Assembly: GCF_030464345.1 (NCBI RefSeq)
Contig: NZ_VCYH01000010.1
Location: forward strand, 37,729 to 101,728
Reading direction: 5' to 3'
DNA: 64,000 nt
From: Methanoculleus frigidifontis
GTDB taxonomy: Archaea > Halobacteriota > Methanomicrobia > Methanomicrobiales > Methanoculleaceae
The notes under the pieces are model-generated. The model was not told the DNA's origin. It made no database searches and saw nothing but the letters and a program-made list of their open reading frames with translations. Below, piece after piece: positions 17,215-25,844 of this stretch (positions are counted from its first letter, which is position 1; each line of letters starts with the position of its first letter). The position numbers were made by a program, and so were the translations under genes.

Positions 17215-17658
17215 ATGAAGATCGAACACATCTGGGAAGATCGGAAACGGTTCCTTGACCTGCTGCTCGCAGGGGACGAGCAGGAGTCCATGATCGATAC
17301 CTACCTGGACCGCGGGGATATGTTCACCCTCTACGACGACGGTCTCAGGAGTGTCTGCGTGGTGACGTGCGAAGGCGACGGCATCTGTGAACTGAAGAAC
17401 ATAGCCACATACGAGGGGTTCCGGGGGCAGGGCTACGGCAGGCGGCTAATAGAATATATCTTCGAGCATTACCGGGGCAGGTGCCGCGTCATGCTCGTCG
17501 GCACGGGCGACTGCCCCCGTATCCTCCGGTTCTATGAGCGGTGCGGGTTTCGCGTCTCCCATCGCGTCGAGAACTTCTTTATCGATCACTACGACCACCC
17601 GATCTTTGACTGCGGCGAACGACTCGTCGATATGGTATACCTGAGAAAGGAACTCTGA
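17215..17658 (+). CDS. GNAT family N-acetyltransferase
   Basis: 147 residues. The acetyl-CoA site is RGQGYGRRLIEYIFEHY (Q/RxxGxG/A pattern, residues ~70-86), preceded by CELKNIATYEGF on beta 4 and followed by CRVMLVGTGD and ILRFYERCGFRVSHR, the typical beta-bulge and 'FYERxGF' helix. The substrate is unknown. It lies 55 bases after purH on the same strand and may share its transcript. Confidence 0.85.
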   Translation: MKIEHIWEDRKRFLDLLLAGDEQESMIDTYLDRGDMFTLYDDGLRSVCVVTCEGDGICELKNIATYEGFRGQGYGRRLIEYIFEHYRGRCRVMLVGTGDCPRILRFYERCGFRVSHRVENFFIDHYDHPIFDCGERLVDMVYLRKEL

Positions 17659-18358
17659 ATCTACGACGGAAAGTGCCGGCAGGAACAAACTCACGATTGT
17701 GCGAACCGATATATCCCCTGTTTTTTGGTAGTGCTCCAGCATATACCTGATACGTGATCTCAGAGAATCCGACCGAATTACGCTATCCACCAACCGGCGT
17801 TCATGACAAAAAAAGAACAGGGGGAGAAGATTGCCATTATCGGGCTTTGGCGAAGTTCTCTTCCGGCTGTCATGCTTCCCTGACGGGATTGGTGCCGAAC
17901 CTGGCCTTTTTTCTCACGCATGCCCGCATGCCGTGGACCGTGGTGGCTATCGCCGTGGGGGCGGGGCTGACGGGGCTGACGGGGAGGAACCTCACCCCCC
18001 CACCTCGCCCGGCCTCCGCCCTCCTCCCCCGCCCCCAAGGGCGGGGGCAGTCATGCCGATACCCAGGGGAACGCCGTGCCCCGGGGTGCAATCAATCGGG
18101 AACACCCGGATGCGATCCCAACAAAGGTAGTAGCAGTTGTTTCGTAGGGCACTACCTGCTTTTTTCTCACGCCGGCCGCAGCCGGTAATGCAGGAAGAAA
18201 GGATCTCATAGCAGGATCCATGACAACCGCGGGGGATTATCTTCCCCGGAGAGTCCGCAGAATCTCATTTTCCTCCCGGAGAATTACTGAATTCCCGAAA
18301 TACATTTCAAAACGCATTTATACCGATATCCTCCCATAATCCAATAGGTGTTTACCGC
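17659..18358. other. Intergenic region holding a mobile-element-like repeat
   Basis: About 700 bases. The MITE-like element occupies 17727-18156. The rest (18157-18358) is the upstream region of the first DUF4013 gene and shows a TATA box at 18314-18323. No protein gene is credible here. Confidence 0.7.
17727..18156 (+). mobile_element. MITE-like element with GGTAGTGC terminal inverted repeats, 430 bp
   Basis: The left end GGTAGTGCTCCAGC (17727) and right end GGGCACTACC (18147-18156) are inverted. The flanks TGTTTTTT (17719-17726) and TGCTTTTT (18157-18164) match at 7 of 8 positions and look like an aged 8-bp target duplication. The left 220 bases match 48998-49240 and the right 170 bases match 49420-49650, joined at the shared CCATGCCGTGGACCGTGG block. 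This copy therefore looks like an internal-deletion version of the longer element. No transposase is encoded. The left end resembles IS1-family termini (GGTxATGCTxCCAxC), suggesting mobilisation in trans by an IS1-like transposase. Confidence 0.75.
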
Positions 18359-18362
18359 ATGG
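18314..18362 (+). promoter_or_regulatory. Promoter and conserved leader of DUF4013 copy 1
   Basis: GCATTTATACC (18313-18323) is the TATA box. The 32 bases up to the start codon (from CTCCCATAATCC, 18331) match the same stretch before copy 2 (19214-19245) at 27 positions, which suggests a shared translational or transcriptional signal. Confidence 0.5.
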
Positions 18363-19027
18363 ATTACGGAGAGATGCTGAGCGATTCGTTCGGCTATGCA
18401 AAGGACGCTGTCTGGGGCAAGTGGACCCGCTGGGTTCTGCTGCTCATCAGCACGATCATCTTCCCGCTGATCATGGGCTATACCGTCCGTGTCTACAGCG
18501 GCGTGAAACCGGCTCCCGAGCTGGAGAACTGGGGAGGGCTCTTCATCGACGGCGTGAAGCTCTTCGTCATCGGCCTCATCTACGCCATTCCGGTCCTGAT
18601 CATTGCGGCCATCTTCTTCATCCCGGCGATGCTGCTCGCCATCGGCAGCGGCGGAGATGACCCGGCCGCACTTGCCGCCGCCTTCGGCTCGTTCGGTATC
18701 GGCCTGCTGGTCATGATCGTCGTCGCGATCATCATCTCGCTGGTCTCGGCGATCGGTGTCATCCGGTTCGCACGCAAAGACAGCTTCGGCCAGGCATTCG
18801 CCTTCGGCGCTATCTTTGAGCACATCGGCACGATCGGCTGGGGAAGTTACATCATCGCCCTGATCATCCTCTGGATCGTCGGAGTCGTCTTCAGCGTCGT
18901 CATAACGCTGCTCGGCGCGATCCCGATCATCGGCTGGCTGATCACGCTTTTCCTCTACCCGCCCTGGATCATCTTCGCAGCACGCTACATGGCGCTAATC
19001 TACGAAAGCGCTCCGGCACCGGCATAA
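18359..19027 (+). CDS. DUF4013 membrane protein 1
   Basis: 222 residues. An N-terminal amphipathic start (MDYGEMLSDSFGYAKDAVWGKWTRW) leads into about five hydrophobic helices, with the recurring phrases FPLIMGYTVRVYSG, KLFVIGLIYAIPV, FARKDSFGQAFAFGAIFEHIG and IPIIGWLITLFLYPPW. The FAR...AF..AI...I..IGWG signature is that of DUF4013, a methanogen and haloarchaeal membrane family of unknown function. It is the first of four tandem copies. Its own TATA box and a leader block shared with copy 2 (18331-18362) point to individual transcription. Confidence 0.8.
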   Translation: MDYGEMLSDSFGYAKDAVWGKWTRWVLLLISTIIFPLIMGYTVRVYSGVKPAPELENWGGLFIDGVKLFVIGLIYAIPVLIIAAIFFIPAMLLAIGSGGDDPAALAAAFGSFGIGLLVMIVVAIIISLVSAIGVIRFARKDSFGQAFAFGAIFEHIGTIGWGSYIIALIILWIVGVVFSVVITLLGAIPIIGWLITLFLYPPWIIFAARYMALIYESAPAPA

Positions 19028-19195
19028 AACCCCATAACTCTTTTTACAGAAATTCCCGGCTGCGTTCAACCGTTCCCGGTTCTGCCCGGAGCCACAGGGA
19101 AAGGTGATCCCCAGAATGCTCCGAACCGAAAAAAGTATGACCCGAGCCGTCTGTTTCAGAATCAGGCACCTCGGAAACTGCAGATCAATTCAAAT

Positions 19196-19245
19196 CTTTT
19201 ATATAGGAGCGTTCTCCCATTATCGCATAGGTGTTTAACGTATGG
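19196..19245 (+). promoter_or_regulatory. Promoter and conserved leader of DUF4013 copy 2
   Basis: CTTTTATATAGG (19196-19207) is the TATA box. It is followed by the leader block CTCCCATTATCGCATAGGTG that is shared with copy 1. Confidence 0.5.
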
Positions 19246-19937
19246 AATTCGGTAACGTCATCGGTCAATCGATCGAGTACACCAAAGAGGGTCTCGTGGG
19301 CAAGTGGGGACGCTGGATCGTCCTGATTGTCCTCTCGCTCATCCAGATCTTTACCCTCTTCCTCGTCCCGCTCTACACCGGATACCTTGTCCGGGTGTAC
19401 GGCGGAGCAAAGCCCGCTCCGGAAGTCGACCAGTGGGGCAAGCTCTTCGTCGACGGGTGGAAGCTGAACATCATCGGCCTGATCTACATGATCCCGGCGA
19501 TCATCGTCTTCGTCATCTTCGGCGGCTTCGCCGTGCTCGGCGCCGTTGCATCCGAGGCGGCAGGCGGCGACCCATCGGCGGCGGCAGGAGCAGCGTTCAG
19601 CCTCATCAGCGGCATCCTCATCGCCGCCATTATTGCGCTCATCATCTCGATCATCGCAACCTTCGGCATGCTGCGCTTCGCCCACACGGAGAGCTTCGGC
19701 CAGGCTTTTGCCTTCGGCGCCATCCTCGAGCACATCGGCAAGGTCGGCTGGGGGACCTGGATCATCGCACTCATCATCCTCGTCGTCCTCTCGTTCGTCT
19801 ACGGACTTATCGCCGGAATCCTGGGCATGATCCCGATCATCGGGTGGATCCTCGATCTCTTCCTCGCCGTGGCATTCGCAATCTTCTACGCACGCTACCT
19901 CGCCATCATCTACGAGAGCGAACCGGCACCCGCGTAA
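19242..19937 (+). CDS. DUF4013 membrane protein 2
   Basis: 231 residues. It is closely related to copy 1 (MEFGNVIGQSIEYTKEGLVGKWGRW, GYLVRVYGGAKPAPEVDQWG, RFAHTESFGQAFAFGAILEHIGKVGWG, IPIIGWILDLFLA). About five transmembrane helices and a short C-terminal tail ending ESEPAPA, nearly the same tail as copies 1 and 4. The intergenic distance of 214 bases and a separate TATA box argue for its own transcript. Function unknown. Confidence 0.8.
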   Translation: MEFGNVIGQSIEYTKEGLVGKWGRWIVLIVLSLIQIFTLFLVPLYTGYLVRVYGGAKPAPEVDQWGKLFVDGWKLNIIGLIYMIPAIIVFVIFGGFAVLGAVASEAAGGDPSAAAGAAFSLISGILIAAIIALIISIIATFGMLRFAHTESFGQAFAFGAILEHIGKVGWGTWIIALIILVVLSFVYGLIAGILGMIPIIGWILDLFLAVAFAIFYARYLAIIYESEPAPA

Positions 19938-19954
19938 CAAGGGCAAACCATCAC

Positions 19955-19969
19955 CATTCTCCTTTTTTG
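19955..19969 (+). terminator. Possible T-rich terminator after DUF4013 copy 2
   Basis: A CTCCTTTTTTG run starts about 20 bases after the stop codon. Archaeal termination commonly uses such oligo-T tracts without a hairpin. Confidence 0.4.
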
Positions 19970-20070
19970 TTCCGCAGCCTGATACTGCAATGCTTACAGC
20001 AGGGCACCCGCGGATAGGAATGTATAAATACTATGTTGCAAGCCTTCCCGCGAGGAGGGGAGACGCAACG

Positions 20071-20757
20071 ATGGACGTCGCAAAGATGCTCGGTGACGCG
20101 TACGACTACACGCGCCGCGGGCTCTGGGGAAAGTGGGGAAAGTGGATACTGCTGGCGATCGGAACGATCATCTTTCCGTTCATCCTCGGCTATATGTTCT
20201 GGATATTTCGGGGAGTAAAACCGGCCCCGGAACTTACCGACGGGGTGAAGCTCTTCATCGACGGCATCAAGCTCTTCGTTCTCGGATTGATCTACTTCAT
20301 GCCGGTGTACATCGTCTCGATACTCTTCTTCGGAGGGGCATACGCCCCGTTCGTCTCCGCCCTCGCCACCGGGAACATCCGGGAGTTTGCAGATGCGCTG
20401 CTCAATGCCCTGACCGGCCTTGCAGTCGGGTTCATCCTCGTGCAGATCCTGCAGATCGTCATCTTCATCGTGCTCATCATCGCGGCGGTCAGGTATGCCC
20501 GGACGAACAACATAGCGGAGGCCTTCAACTTCACGGCAATCTTCGAGCAGATCAACCGTATCGGGTGGGGCGCGTATATCGTTGCACTGATCGTCCTCTG
20601 GATCATCGCGGTCGTCTTCTCGGCCGTCGCCGCCGCACTCGGGCTGATACCGGTCCTCGGGTGGATCATCGTCTTCTTCCTCTACCCTGCGTATCTCATC
20701 TTCATCGCCCGCTACGTCACGCTCGTCTACGACAGCGCCGGATCGGATCTCACCTGA
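20071..20757 (+). CDS. DUF4013 membrane protein 3
   Basis: 228 residues from the ATG at 20071, which follows a strong ribosome binding site (GAGGAGGGGAGA, 20051-20062) and aligns with the starts of the other copies (MDVAKMLGDAYDYTRRGLWGKW). An earlier start at 19990 would add residues unlike the family. Its TATA box TATAAATACT lies at about 20025. It is the most divergent copy: it lacks the WGxLF motif after the first loop (TDGVKLFIDGIKLF instead) and its tail ends DSAGSDLT. The AF...AIFEQINRIGWGAY signature is kept. Confidence 0.8.
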   Translation: MDVAKMLGDAYDYTRRGLWGKWGKWILLAIGTIIFPFILGYMFWIFRGVKPAPELTDGVKLFIDGIKLFVLGLIYFMPVYIVSILFFGGAYAPFVSALATGNIREFADALLNALTGLAVGFILVQILQIVIFIVLIIAAVRYARTNNIAEAFNFTAIFEQINRIGWGAYIVALIVLWIIAVVFSAVAAALGLIPVLGWIIVFFLYPAYLIFIARYVTLVYDSAGSDLT

Positions 20758-20905
20758 GACCGGAAAGGTTCCCTCGCCGCCGCGGAGCTCCGCCGCAAGC
20801 CCTTCCGCACCGGAAAAGGGCTGCTCGCGACTCTTTTCGCCGGAGACGTTCAGGTAGATATATCTGGATAAAAACAAACCATTTCAGTAGAGTAACGGTG
20901 ATTCT

Positions 20906-21586
20906 ATGGACTTTGGAACAATGCTCAAGGATTCTTACGAGTACACGAAGGAAGCCCTCTGGGGGAAGTGGACCCGCTGGCTCATCCTGCTCGTATCGAC
21001 GATCGTCTTCCCGCTGATCTACGGCTATTTCGTCAGAATCATGCGCGGAACCACACCAGCTCCCGACACGGACAACCTCATCAGGATGTTCATCGAGGGG
21101 ATCGTCCTTCTCGTGATCTACATCGTCTACGCCATTCCCGTCTACCTGGTGGCCTTCATCGGGATGCTGCTCTACTTCATCCCGGCATCGGTCACGAGCG
21201 GGCCTGTCCCGGTCGGAGATGCGGCTACCTCCACCGGCACCTCCGCAGGGCTCATCGTCGTGGTCATCCTGGCGATCCTGATCGTCCTCCTCGCGATCGC
21301 GGTCGGCCTGATCGCGAACTTCGGCGGCATCCGCTACGCCCGCACCGGCAGGTTCGGCGAAGCGTTCAACATCAGGGCGATCACCCGGCACATCGGCGAG
21401 GTCGGCTGGCTCTCCTACTTCGTCGCCCTCATCATCGTCGGGATCGTCATCGGGATCGTCGAGTTCGTGCTCATGCTCATCCCGGTCATCGGGTGGCTGC
21501 TCCTCTTCGTGCTCACCCCGGCGTTCGCCATCTTCAGCATCCGGTATGTCACGCAGATCTACGACAGCGCCCCGGCGCCGGCCTGA
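20906..21586 (+). CDS. DUF4013 membrane protein 4
   Basis: 226 residues (MDFGTMLKDSYEYTKEALWGKWTRW at the N-terminus, YARTGRFGEAFNIRAITRHIGEVGW in the middle, DSAPAPA at the end). About five transmembrane helices. A Ser/Thr/Gly-rich loop (PVPVGDAATSTGTSAG) replaces the acidic/Gly loop of copies 1 and 2. A TATA-like GATATATCTGG (20850-20860) precedes it. Four paralogues in a row, each with its own promoter, suggest alternative versions of one membrane component. Confidence 0.8.
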   Translation: MDFGTMLKDSYEYTKEALWGKWTRWLILLVSTIVFPLIYGYFVRIMRGTTPAPDTDNLIRMFIEGIVLLVIYIVYAIPVYLVAFIGMLLYFIPASVTSGPVPVGDAATSTGTSAGLIVVVILAILIVLLAIAVGLIANFGGIRYARTGRFGEAFNIRAITRHIGEVGWLSYFVALIIVGIVIGIVEFVLMLIPVIGWLLLFVLTPAFAIFSIRYVTQIYDSAPAPA

Positions 21587-21589
21587 AGA

Positions 21590-21603
21590 TCCCATCTTTT
21601 TTA
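21590..21603 (+). terminator. Possible T-rich terminator after DUF4013 copy 4
   Basis: CCCATCTTTTTTAG directly follows the stop codon, and no gene follows for 470 bases. Confidence 0.4.
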
Positions 21604-21784
21604 GCGCTGGCGAAAAAATCCATGCCAACACATGCCTGCTGCTCTTATCCAAGATTATTCCCGGCCCCATGCTCGCCGCGACAGGAAATTGTCCCAAAAC
21701 ATTCCCACAGCCCGATGCAAGAGCCGGAGGACACGGCCGTAGTCAACATGCAGCGCAGGCCGGCCGGATCTGCCCCGCAGACAT

Positions 21785-21857
21785 CGGACCGTGGCAGCAA
21801 TCGCATGCGGGGGAGTGGGCCGGCCCCCTCCCCTGCCCCCACCCCCATGAAGATACA
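21785..21857 (+). repeat. Degenerate trace of the dispersed GC-rich repeat
   Basis: The order GGACCGTGG, GC-A/T-ATCGC, GGGGAGTGGGCCGGC-CCCCTCCCCTG and ATGAAGAT is the same as in the copies at 11436-11733 and 49274-49577, but many positions differ. Alignment by eye only. Confidence 0.35.
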
Positions 21858-22075
21858 TCTCACTGTCCAAGATCCGGGAATGCCATCCGCATCACCGTAA
21901 AACAGACAGCGGGCAGGAACACCAATCAACCACCCCGCACCAGGTCTTCTCACTGCCCCCCATCTCCGTACCCGGCCGCAGCGGCTAAACCTTTAAGTAT
22001 CTCACCGCCGCATCTCTAGTCTGGTGACAGATTCCATGAGGGATTGTTTTATTTGGTGAATCGAAGCCAAACGGA

Positions 22076-23599
22076 TTGTTAAACCGGAAAAACACATTCA
22101 GTGAACCAGTTCGCATTTTTGATACCACGCTGCGTGACGGTGAGCAGACGCCGGGCGTATCGCTGACACCCGACCAGAAACTCGAGATCGCCACGCATCT
22201 CTCGGAGATCGGCGTCCACGTCATCGAGGCCGGCTCCGCTGCCGCATCCGCAGGAGAGCGCCAATCGATCAAACTCATCTCCGACGCAGGGCTTTCGGCA
22301 GAGTGCTGCACCTACGTGCGTGCCCTTGCCCAGGATATCGACTTCGCCGCCGACTTCGGAGCCGACTCAGTGCACCTCGTCGTCCCGGTCAGCGACCTGC
22401 ATATCGAGAAGAAACTGAGGAAGACCCGCGAACAGGTCTCTGCAATGGCCTGGAGCGCCGTCGAGTACGCGAAAGACCGCGGCCTCATCGTCGAACTCTC
22501 CGGCGAAGACGCCTCCCGCGCCGACCGGGCGTTCCTGCAAGAGCTCTTCCGCGAGGGGATCGACCGCGGTGCCGACCGGCTCTGCTTCTGCGACACCGTC
22601 GGGCTCCTGACGCCGGAACGGGCGGCCGAGCTTATCCCGCCGCTCTGCATGGCGCCGCTCTCGATCCACTGCCACGACGACCTCGGGTTTGCGCTGGCGA
22701 GCACGATGGCGGCGCTGAAGGCGGGGGCTACGTGCGCCCACGTGACCGTCAACGGCCTCGGCGAGCGGGCCGGGAACACGGCGCTCGAGGAGCTCGTGAT
22801 GTCGCTCGAGGTGCTCTACGGGCACGCGACCGGGATCCGGACCGAAGACCTCTACCACCTCTCGACCGTCGTCTCCCGGCTGACCGGCGTTGCGCTCGCG
22901 ACGAACAAACCGATCGTCGGGGAGATGGCCTTCACCCACGAGAGCGGGATCCACGCCCACGGGGTGATGCGGGATGCGAGCACCTATGAGTCGATCATCC
23001 CCGAACGGGTCGGCCGGAAACGCCGGATCGTCCTCGGCAAGCACTCGGGATCGGCAGCGGTCGAGACCGCCCTCCATGAGATGGGCTACCGGCCGGATGC
23101 GGGCCAGCTCGCCGAGATCGTACAGCGGATCAAGCAGCTCGGCGACACCGGCAAACGGATCACCGATGCGGACGTCATGACCATCGCCGACGCGGTCCTC
23201 GCGATCGAGTTCGCGCCGGCGCTCGAACTTATGCAGTTCACGATCGTCTCCGGGAGCAACGCAATGCCGACGGCGTCGGTGACCCTCACCGTCAAGGGCG
23301 AGGAGATCACCTGCGCCGCGACCGGCAACGGCCCGGTCGACGCCGCGATCAGAGCGCTCCAGCGCTCGGTCTCGGACGTCGGCACGGTACGGCTCGAGCA
23401 GTACCACGTCGATGCTATCTCGGGCGGAACCGACGCGCTCGTGGACGTAACCGTGAAACTCTCAAAGGACGGCGTCTCCGTGACCAGCCGGGGCGCCCGC
23501 ACCGACATCATCACGGCAAGCGTCGAAGCAGTTATCGCTGGTATGAACAGACTATTACGGGAAGAGAAGCATGAAGACCGGAGCGAAAATTCTCATTGA
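22076..23599 (+). CDS. 2-isopropylmalate synthase/(R)-citramalate synthase family (LeuA/CimA)
   Basis: 507 residues. The TIM-barrel part starts FDTTLRDGEQTPGVSLT and holds ELSGEDASR, SIHCHDDLGFALAST (metal His) and HVTVNGLGERAGNTALEE. GEMAFTHESGIHAHGV follows. The C-terminal ~130 residues form the LeuA allosteric domain (SVTLTVKGEEITCAATGNGPVDAAIRAL). It condenses acetyl-CoA with 2-oxoisovalerate or with pyruvate. The two activities cannot be told apart by eye, and the ilvBN neighbours fit either. No ATG or GTG precedes the conserved N-terminus after an in-frame stop at 22037, so TTG at 22076 is the likely start. It overlaps ilvB by 29 bases. Confidence 0.88.
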   Translation: MLNRKNTFSEPVRIFDTTLRDGEQTPGVSLTPDQKLEIATHLSEIGVHVIEAGSAAASAGERQSIKLISDAGLSAECCTYVRALAQDIDFAADFGADSVHLVVPVSDLHIEKKLRKTREQVSAMAWSAVEYAKDRGLIVELSGEDASRADRAFLQELFREGIDRGADRLCFCDTVGLLTPERAAELIPPLCMAPLSIHCHDDLGFALASTMAALKAGATCAHVTVNGLGERAGNTALEELVMSLEVLYGHATGIRTEDLYHLSTVVSRLTGVALATNKPIVGEMAFTHESGIHAHGVMRDASTYESIIPERVGRKRRIVLGKHSGSAAVETALHEMGYRPDAGQLAEIVQRIKQLGDTGKRITDADVMTIADAVLAIEFAPALELMQFTIVSGSNAMPTASVTLTVKGEEITCAATGNGPVDAAIRALQRSVSDVGTVRLEQYHVDAISGGTDALVDVTVKLSKDGVSVTSRGARTDIITASVEAVIAGMNRLLREEKHEDRSENSH

Positions 23600-25247
23600 A
23601 GCGCTGCAGCGCGAAGGGGTGGACACCATCTTCGGCTACCCCGGCGGCTCGGTGCTGCCGATCTACGATGAGCTCTACGACTCATCGATCCGGCATATTC
23701 TGGTGAGGCACGAACAGGCAGCAGCGCACGCAGCCGACGGGTATGCACGCGCCAGCGGCCGGGTAGGCGTATGCCTCGCCACCTCCGGTCCCGGGGCATG
23801 CAACCTGGTGACCGGCATCGCCACGGCATACATGGACTCGGTTCCGGTCGTGGCGCTCACCGGACAGGTGCCGACGGGGATGCTCGGGAACGACGCGTTC
23901 CAGGAGTCGGACATCACCGGCATCACCATGCCGGTCACCAAACACAACTACCTGGTGAAAAATGGAGCGGATATCGGCCAGGTCGTCCGGGAAGCCTTCT
24001 ACATCGCCGGAACCGGACGGCCCGGGCCGGTCCTGATCGACCTGCCGAAGGACGTGACCACCAACCAGATGGCCGGCGACGGGGGCGACGGGGGCGAGGT
24101 CCTGCTCCGCGGCTACCAGCCGACCTACCGCGGCCACGTCCGCCAGATCGAGAAAGCCCTCGCCCTGGTCGGCGAGGCGGAGCGCCCGGTCATCTACGCT
24201 GGCGGCGGGGTCGTGCACTCCAACGCCTCGGCAGAGCTTCTGGCGTTCGCCGAGCGGGCGGCGGTCCCCGTGACCACCACCCTGATGGGGCTCGGCTCGC
24301 TCCCCTGCGACCACCCGCTGAACCTCGGGATGCTCGGGATGCACGGGACGGCGGCGGCGAACTACGCCATCACCGAGTCCGACCTCCTGCTGGCTGTCGG
24401 CGTCCGGTTCGACGACCGGGTCACCGGGAAGCTCGAGGCCTTCGCGCCGAACGCGACGATCGTCCACATCGACATCGACCCTGCGGAGATCGGCAAGAAC
24501 AAAGCGGTCGATGTCCCGATCGTCGGCGACGTGAAGACCGTCCTTGCAACGATGCTGGAGCGGATGCAGAAGCACCCGCAGACAGAAGGCTGGCGAAACC
24601 GTGTCTCCGGCTGGAAACAGCGCCATCCGGTCACCTTCCCGGACGACGATCATCTCCGGCCGCAGTACGTCATCCGGCAGCTCTCCGATATCCTGAAAGG
24701 CGAGGGGATCATCGTCAGCGAGGTCGGCCAGAACCAGATGTGGACGGCGCTCCACTACTGTTTCAGAAAGCCGCGGACCTGGCTCACCTCCGGCGGCCTC
24801 GGCACCATGGGTTACGGGTTCCCGGCGGCCATCGGCGCCCATTTCGCCCGGCCCGACATGCCGGTCATCGACATCGCCGGCGACGGGAGCTTCCAGATGA
24901 ACATCCAGGAGCTCGGGACGGTCGCCCAGTACGATATCCCGGTGAAGGTCTTTGTCTTGAACAACATGTTCCTCGGGATGGTGCGGCAATGGCAGGAACT
25001 CTTCTATGACCGCCGCTACTCCTACACCGAGCTGCCGCCGGTCGACTTCGTCGGGATTGCAAAAGCCTACGGCGTCGACGGCATCCGGGTTGAGGAGAAG
25101 GACGGCGTCCGCCCCGCGATCGAGGCGGCGCTCGCCGCCGACGGGCCGTTCGTCCTCGACTTCCGGATCGAGCGCGAGGAGAACGTCTTCCCGATGGCGC
25201 CTGCCGGAGCGGCCATCAACGAGATGATCGGGGTGCACCAGGAATGA
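23571..25247 (+). CDS. ilvB: Acetolactate synthase, large (catalytic) subunit
   Basis: 558 residues, a complete ThDP enzyme. N-terminal GAKILIEALQREGVDTIFGYPGG, the catalytic Glu in LVRHEQAAAHAADGYARASG, the FAD-region pattern LGMLGMHGTAAANYAI, and the ThDP motif GDGSFQMNIQELGTVAQYDIPVKVFVLNN (GDG to NN) are all present. It makes acetolactate or acetohydroxybutyrate, the first common step of Val, Leu and Ile synthesis. It is translated with the small subunit gene (ATGA overlap) and overlaps the upstream synthase gene. Confidence 0.96.
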   Translation: MKTGAKILIEALQREGVDTIFGYPGGSVLPIYDELYDSSIRHILVRHEQAAAHAADGYARASGRVGVCLATSGPGACNLVTGIATAYMDSVPVVALTGQVPTGMLGNDAFQESDITGITMPVTKHNYLVKNGADIGQVVREAFYIAGTGRPGPVLIDLPKDVTTNQMAGDGGDGGEVLLRGYQPTYRGHVRQIEKALALVGEAERPVIYAGGGVVHSNASAELLAFAERAAVPVTTTLMGLGSLPCDHPLNLGMLGMHGTAAANYAITESDLLLAVGVRFDDRVTGKLEAFAPNATIVHIDIDPAEIGKNKAVDVPIVGDVKTVLATMLERMQKHPQTEGWRNRVSGWKQRHPVTFPDDDHLRPQYVIRQLSDILKGEGIIVSEVGQNQMWTALHYCFRKPRTWLTSGGLGTMGYGFPAAIGAHFARPDMPVIDIAGDGSFQMNIQELGTVAQYDIPVKVFVLNNMFLGMVRQWQELFYDRRYSYTELPPVDFVGIAKAYGVDGIRVEEKDGVRPAIEAALAADGPFVLDFRIEREENVFPMAPAGAAINEMIGVHQE

Positions 25248-25747
25248 AGTCGCATACACTCAGCCTGCTCGTGGAGAACCAGGCAGGTGTCCTCTCCCGG
25301 GTTGCAGGGATGTTCTCGCGGCGCGGGTTCAACATCGAGAGCCTCGCGGTCGGCACCTGCGAAGAGCCGAATATGAGCCGGATCACCATCGTGGTGTACG
25401 GCGACGACCTCCAGGTCGAGCAGGTGATGAAACAGGCGAACAAACTCATCGAGGTCGTCAAAGTCTCGGATATCACCCAGCGCGAGAGCGTCGCCCGCGA
25501 GCTCGCGCTGATCAAGGTGGTCGCCGAAACGGGCACCTCCCGTGCGGAGATCATGCAGATCGCCGATATTTTCCGGGCGCAGATCGTCGACGTCGGCACC
25601 CGGACGCTGGTGCTGCAGGTCGTCGGCGACACAAAGAAGATCGACGCGCTGGAGACGCTGCTCCGGCAGTACGGCATCACCGAGCTCGTGCGGACCGGGA
25701 AGATCGCGATGCTCCGCGGCTCCAAGACCGTAAAGAGCGCAAAGTAA
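25244..25747 (+). CDS. ilvN: Acetolactate synthase, small (regulatory) subunit
   Basis: 167 residues. An ACT domain (HTLSLLVENQAGVLSRVAGMFSRRGFNIESLAVG) is followed by the usual ALS small-subunit C-terminal domain (ELALIKVV, then ILQIADIFRAQIVDV-like, GLTELVRTGKIAMLRG-like). It activates the large subunit and confers valine feedback. Overlaps ilvB by four bases. Some databases use ilvH for the same gene type. Confidence 0.94.
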   Translation: MKSHTLSLLVENQAGVLSRVAGMFSRRGFNIESLAVGTCEEPNMSRITIVVYGDDLQVEQVMKQANKLIEVVKVSDITQRESVARELALIKVVAETGTSRAEIMQIADIFRAQIVDVGTRTLVLQVVGDTKKIDALETLLRQYGITELVRTGKIAMLRGSKTVKSAK

Positions 25748-25754
25748 TAACCAT

Positions 25755-25766
25755 TCTCTCTTTTTC
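25755..25766 (+). terminator. Possible T-rich terminator after ilvN
   Basis: TCTCTCTTTTTC starts about 8 bases after the stop, consistent with an archaeal oligo-T terminator for the three-gene operon. Confidence 0.4.
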
Positions 25767-25844
25767 GGATCGATTCGCTTCGATAGTCCCCGGCGATCGC
25801 GGATCGATCATGTTAATATGCAGCATGCTAACATATAGCACACC

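Larger units (their letters stand above)
21587..22075. other. Intergenic region with a decayed repeat and the leader of the leuA-type operon
   Basis: About 490 bases. Around 21785-21857 the sequence resembles the dispersed repeat (GGACCGTGGCAGCAATCGC, then CCCCTCCCC and CATGAAGATAC). A TATA-like CCTTTAAGTATC lies at about 21990-22002, 75-85 bases before the next start. No other feature seen. Confidence 0.5.

Noticed and set aside
17727..18156. Coding content in the mobile-element-like repeats
   Set aside because: Short frames in these copies are not conserved between copies and contain shifts; no transposase motif (such as DDE) is seen.
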